A stretch of 64,000 bases of DNA from Streptomyces actinomycinicus (lineage in GTDB: Bacteria > Actinomycetota > Actinomycetes > Streptomycetales > Streptomycetaceae): positions 105,447 through 169,446 of the forward strand of contig NZ_JAERRK010000022.1 in the NCBI RefSeq assembly GCF_016741775.1, given 5' to 3'. Made by a program: the position numbers and the translations under genes. Below are positions 60,691 through 64,000 of this stretch, in pieces. The notes beneath the pieces were generated by a model. That model did not search any database, was not told where the DNA came from, and was given only the letters and a program-made list of their open reading frames with translations. The stretch's first letter is position 1. Each line of letters opens with the position of its first letter.

Positions 60691-62973
60691 GTGCGGGCTG
60701 CCCTGCGCTGGGCGCACTCCGATCTGCGCACGCACCGTGGCGAGGCACTGTTCCTGGTGCTCGCGACCGCCGGTGTCGTCGCCTCGCTGCTGCTCGCCAC
60801 CGCCTTGTTCGGCTACGCCACGAACCCCTGGCAGCGGACCTTCGCCGAGGCCCGCGGGGCCCATGTGTGGCTGCACACCACCCCGTCCGCCGACGCCCGC
60901 TCCCTGGCCCGGCTGGACGGCGTCACCTCCGTCGCCGGCCCCTACCGCACCGAGTCCGCCACCCTCGCCGCCCGCGGCACCCGCGCCTCCGTCGAGCTGC
61001 GCGGCACCACGCGGCTGCCCTCCGTCGGCCGGCCGCTGCTCACCGCCGGGCGCTGGCTCGACCCGGCCGTCCCGGACGGTGTGGTGCTGGAGGGCAGCCT
61101 GGCCCGGGCCCTGCTGGCAGAGCCCGGCGACACCCTGACACTGCCCGGCACCGCCCGCACCCTGACGGTCGAGGGCATCGCGGACAATGCCGAGCCCCCG
61201 TACCGTCCCGGCGAGCAGCCGGGACTGGTGTGGGCACTGCCGTCCGCGGTGCGCGCGCCCGGCGGCCAGGTCATCGGCCTGCGCCTCGGCGATCCGGCCG
61301 ACACGGACTACGCGGTGCAGCGCGCCGTCACCGTGCTGGGCGCCGGCGCGGTCGGCGAGGTCTCCACCTGGCAGCAGGCACGCGCCGAGGCACAGGGCGA
61401 CAACCGGCTGCTCGGTCAGGTGCTCGGGCTGTTCGGCCTGGGCTCGCTGATCGCCGCGGGCTTCGCGGTGCACGGCGCGATCGCCACCCGTATCCGCGGC
61501 CACCTGCGGGACCTGTCGGTGCTGAAGGCGATCGGCTTCACGCCCGGCCAGGTCGTACGGATCTTCCTGCTGCAGCATCTGGCGTACGCGCTGCTCGGCG
61601 CGGTGGCCGCCGCTTCGCTCACCGAAGCGCTGGGCAGCCGCGTCCCGGGACGGCTCGGGGACGCCGTGGGGGTGTGGCAGGGGCTGCCCGGGCACACCCT
61701 CGCGGTTGCCGCGGTGCCGGCCGGCGCGGTGCTGCTCATCGGCCTGACCACCGGGCTCGCGGCCTGGCGGGCGGGGCGCGTCCCACCGGTTCCGGTGCCG
61801 CGCCCGGCCGCATCGGCGGGCGGCCGGCTGACCGGGCCGGCCCGGCGGGCGCTCGGTCTGCGCCTGCCGGCCGCGCTGGTCCTCGGCTGCCACAAGGCGT
61901 TCACGGGGCGCGGCCGCTCGCTGGCCACCGTGGCCCGGCTGACGCTTCCGCTGCTGCTGATCGTGGTGGCGCTCAGCGCGTGGACCACGATCGACCGCTT
62001 CCACAGCAGCCCCGAGCGGGTGGGCCTGCCGACGGCACTCACGGTCCGCTCCGACGGTGCCCTCGACGCGTCCGCCGTACAGGCCCTGCTGACCAGGGAC
62101 TCCCGGGTGAGCGCCGCCTACCCGGGCGTCGAGGTGGCCGCGCTGGTCCCCGGCCAGACCGGGACGATCGCCCTGCGGGGCATCGGCACCCGCGCCGAGC
62201 CCTATCCCTGCGCGCTCGCCGAGGGCCGCGCCGCACGCGGCCCGGACGAGGCGGTGGCCGGCCAGGGTCTGCTCGACCTGCTGCACGCGCGGGTCGGCGA
62301 CTGGGTGCGGATGACGGTCGGCGACCGTCCGCAGATCCTGCACATCGTGGGCCGCAGCATCGAACCCCGCAACGCCGGCCGGGTCGTGACCACCACCCTG
62401 GACACCCTCCGCGAGAACGATCCCGGCGTGTCCCCCGCCTTCCACGAACTGCGGCTGCGCCCCGGCGCCGACCCGCACCGGGTGAGCGCCGCCCTCACCG
62501 CGGCCGGCCGTGGCCACCTGGACGTGCACCCCGTGACGAACCCCGCCGACGGGCTCTCGCCGCTGCGCGGGGTGGTCGCCGGGCTCATCGCCGTGCTGGC
62601 CCTCATCGGGCTGGTCGAGCTGCTCACCGCGATAGGGGGCAGCGTCCGGGAAGGCGAGCGGGACGTGCTGGCGCTGCGCGCGATCGGCATGTCCCCCCGG
62701 CAGATCACCGCGATCACGGTCACGGCGACGAGCTGTACGGCCCTGGTGGCGGCCGTCGCCGCCACGGCGCTGGGCCTGCCGCTGGGCCGCCGGCTGATCG
62801 ACGCCCAGGGCAGCACCAGCGGAATCGGCTCCGGGATCGCCCAGTCCCCCTCCGCCTGGCTGCTGCTCCTGCTGGGCGCGGGCGCGGTGCTGGGTGCCGC
62901 GGCACTGGCCGCACTGCCCGCGGCCCGCGCCGCCCACCGCCGCCTCGCGGACACGCTGAGCGCGGTGGCCTGA
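60691..62973 (+). CDS. FtsX-domain ABC exporter permease
   Basis: 760 residues from GTG 60691. The first membrane helix (FLVLATAGVVASLLLATALF) is followed by an extracytoplasmic MacB-type region (about 45-235). Two FtsX blocks follow: one with GSLIAAGFAVHGAIATRIRG and LRDLSVLKAIGFTPGQVVRI, one near the C-terminus with DVLALRAIGMSPRQITAITV. It forms an exporter with the ATPase at 59616 under PadR control. Substrate unknown. Confidence 0.93.
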   Translation: MRAALRWAHSDLRTHRGEALFLVLATAGVVASLLLATALFGYATNPWQRTFAEARGAHVWLHTTPSADARSLARLDGVTSVAGPYRTESATLAARGTRASVELRGTTRLPSVGRPLLTAGRWLDPAVPDGVVLEGSLARALLAEPGDTLTLPGTARTLTVEGIADNAEPPYRPGEQPGLVWALPSAVRAPGGQVIGLRLGDPADTDYAVQRAVTVLGAGAVGEVSTWQQARAEAQGDNRLLGQVLGLFGLGSLIAAGFAVHGAIATRIRGHLRDLSVLKAIGFTPGQVVRIFLLQHLAYALLGAVAAASLTEALGSRVPGRLGDAVGVWQGLPGHTLAVAAVPAGAVLLIGLTTGLAAWRAGRVPPVPVPRPAASAGGRLTGPARRALGLRLPAALVLGCHKAFTGRGRSLATVARLTLPLLLIVVALSAWTTIDRFHSSPERVGLPTALTVRSDGALDASAVQALLTRDSRVSAAYPGVEVAALVPGQTGTIALRGIGTRAEPYPCALAEGRAARGPDEAVAGQGLLDLLHARVGDWVRMTVGDRPQILHIVGRSIEPRNAGRVVTTTLDTLRENDPGVSPAFHELRLRPGADPHRVSAALTAAGRGHLDVHPVTNPADGLSPLRGVVAGLIAVLALIGLVELLTAIGGSVREGERDVLALRAIGMSPRQITAITVTATSCTALVAAVAATALGLPLGRRLIDAQGSTSGIGSGIAQSPSAWLLLLLGAGAVLGAAALAALPAARAAHRRLADTLSAVA

Positions 62974-63066
62974 ACCCGCGCGGCAGGCCGGCCCTGGCGA
63001 TCTGCACGGCCCGGCTCAGCAGACACGTGCGGGGCAGTCCCGGCGGACGCGTTCAGGGGGGCGTGC

Positions 63067-63843
63067 TCAAGGGGACATGGCCCGCCAGGTCTCCGGGTCC
63101 TTGCGGATCTCCGTGAGCAGGCCACCGAAAGTCTTCCGGTCGAACAGCACGCCGTTGTACTGGGCCGGGATGCGGACGTCGTTGATCTCTGCGGTGGGGG
63201 TGCCGGGTCCTCTGGGGTTCTGCGCCCCGCCCGCGTCCTCGTACGCCTCCTCGGACAAGGCGACGAACGAGCGGTACTTCATGGTCCGCACCGCCGAGTC
63301 GAAAGCGTGTCCGCGCAGACCGGGAACCCGCTTCGCCAGCTCGAGCAGGCGCGCGTCGGTGAACCCGTCGACGCTCTCCTCCGGCTGGTTGGCGTAGAGC
63401 ACCTCGTGGTACTCGGCGAACTTGCCCTCGTCCAGCGCGGCCCGCAGGGCGTTGACCGCCTTCACGGACCCCGCGCCGCCGAGCCGGCCGTCCAGGAAGG
63501 AGGCCAGGGTGTACTGGGCCTTCGCCTCCCGCCGGAGCGTCGCCGCGCGCAGCTCCGGGCCGCCCCCGGTGCTCTCGAACTCCTCGCACACCGGGCACCG
63601 CGGATCCTCGTACAGATGCACGGTCACCGGGGCGGCCGGGTCCCCGACCATGATGGTCGTGCCGTCGTTCCCCAGCCGCTCCGGCGCGTCCGCCAGTCCG
63701 GCGTAAGCCCGCACGGCCCTGGCCGTCGCCGCCGGACCGCCGTCCTTCGCCTCGTGCGGCGACTGGTCCCTGCCTCCGCAGCCCGCCGCCGGCATCCCCA
63801 CCACGGCCACCGCCACGACCGCGGCGAACCCCCTGCGCATCAT
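63067..63843 (-). CDS. DsbA-like thioredoxin-fold lipoprotein
   Basis: 258 residues. A lipobox (PAAGC, Cys22) marks it as a lipoprotein. The thioredoxin active site is CPVC (83-86) in VHLYEDPRCPVCEEFE, and AKAQYTLASFLDG and TPTAEINDVRIP fit DsbA-like oxidoreductases with the cis-Pro region. It would form or exchange disulfides outside the membrane. The neighbouring exporter is convergent and probably unrelated. Confidence 0.88.
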   Translation of the reverse strand: MMRRGFAAVVAVAVVGMPAAGCGGRDQSPHEAKDGGPAATARAVRAYAGLADAPERLGNDGTTIMVGDPAAPVTVHLYEDPRCPVCEEFESTGGGPELRAATLRREAKAQYTLASFLDGRLGGAGSVKAVNALRAALDEGKFAEYHEVLYANQPEESVDGFTDARLLELAKRVPGLRGHAFDSAVRTMKYRSFVALSEEAYEDAGGAQNPRGPGTPTAEINDVRIPAQYNGVLFDRKTFGGLLTEIRKDPETWRAMSP

Positions 63844-63929
63844 CCGTGCTTCCTCCCCTGATCAGGGGGCACCCTAGGTGATCGGCACGGAAATCGCACA
63901 GGGGATCCGCCGCGGCGGCCCGGCACGGT

Positions 63930-64000
63930 TCAGCTACGACCGCGCAGCTCCCGGTACTTCGCGACCAGCGCCTTCGTCGACGCGTCCAGGCCGGGCACCT
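63930..64000 (-). CDS. C-terminal end of a gene entering from the right (unidentified)
   Basis: A minus-strand frame ends at TGA 63930-63932 with residues VPGLDASTKALVAKYRELRG followed by RS. The codon bias is typical of coding sequence. Too little is visible to name it. Confidence 0.5.
   Translation of the reverse strand, partial: VPGLDASTKALVAKYRELRGRS

Noticed and set aside
60268..62937. 889-codon open frame opposite the FtsX permease
   Set aside because: Shadow frame of a strongly supported gene; Gln/Arg/Gly-rich without domains.

Overview
The window is high-GC actinobacterial DNA and almost certainly part of a Streptomyces chromosome. Codons end strongly in G or C, GTG and TTG starts are common, and many operons are joined by 4-nt ATGA or GTGA overlaps. 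The gene content also fits: actinobacterial-type dapD, a tkt-tal-zwf-opcA-pgl operon, a complete suf operon under a SufR-type repressor, ctaA and ctaB, and ABC sugar importers without their own ATPase. No prophage, insertion sequence, rRNA or CRISPR array was found.

Layout. 1-2892: the end of a LuxR-type response regulator, a class B penicillin-binding protein and a secreted HAD acid phosphatase. 3156-11787: carbohydrate catabolism, with a uronate-oxidation pair (uronate dehydrogenase and 5-dehydro-4-deoxyglucarate dehydratase), an unknown TIM-barrel-like protein, and a DeoR-controlled polyol-type ABC importer fused translationally to a sorbitol/threonine-type dehydrogenase. 11851-13817: a double TerD-domain protein and a TetR regulator. 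13991-16078: a Ro60/TROVE (Rsr) gene preceded by three tandem Y-RNA-like noncoding RNA elements. 16079-22376: a Tat-exported PhoX-like phosphatase with a PHO-box-like repeat, a conserved unknown, a secreted endonuclease/phosphatase-family nuclease, and a small membrane/helical-repeat operon. 22866-30417: dapA, an ECF sigma factor with a membrane partner, a HAD-like protein, a secreted HNH nuclease, dapD, an SMR-tetR pair and an AbfB-domain protein. 30473-37074: the operon sufR-B-D-Rieske-C-S-U-T. 37259-44594: an AAC(3)-like acetyltransferase, an ABC-2 exporter with a tandemly duplicated gene junction, ctaA, a nucleotidyltransferase, an amidohydrolase, a small unknown and ctaB. 44988-51634: the pentose-phosphate operon. 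51818-63843: a lamin-tail protein, a maltose-type importer with an alpha-glucosidase and two binding proteins, a PadR-controlled MacB/FtsX-type exporter and a DsbA-like lipoprotein.

The most striking locus is 15624-16019 (minus strand), directly upstream of the TROVE gene. Two elements carry a circularly permuted tRNA mimic in the order T-arm, acceptor strand, short loop, acceptor strand, D-arm. A third element between them is short and lacks the mimic. All three share the same internal-loop sequences, enclosed by closing stems whose sequences differ but which stay paired. This is the architecture expected of YrlA-class bacterial Y RNAs, the partners of Ro/Rsr proteins.

Second is the ABC exporter at 38142-40016. 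A 92-bp unit spanning the ATPase/permease junction is repeated 2.4 times, so that two 31-codon micro-ORFs sit between the two genes and every start/stop overlap is preserved. Other notable points are a MalF-like permease with a large inserted beta-domain, dispersed palindromic repeats that have become coding sequence in sufD, the acetyltransferase and ctaB, and shared operator-like motifs in several promoters.
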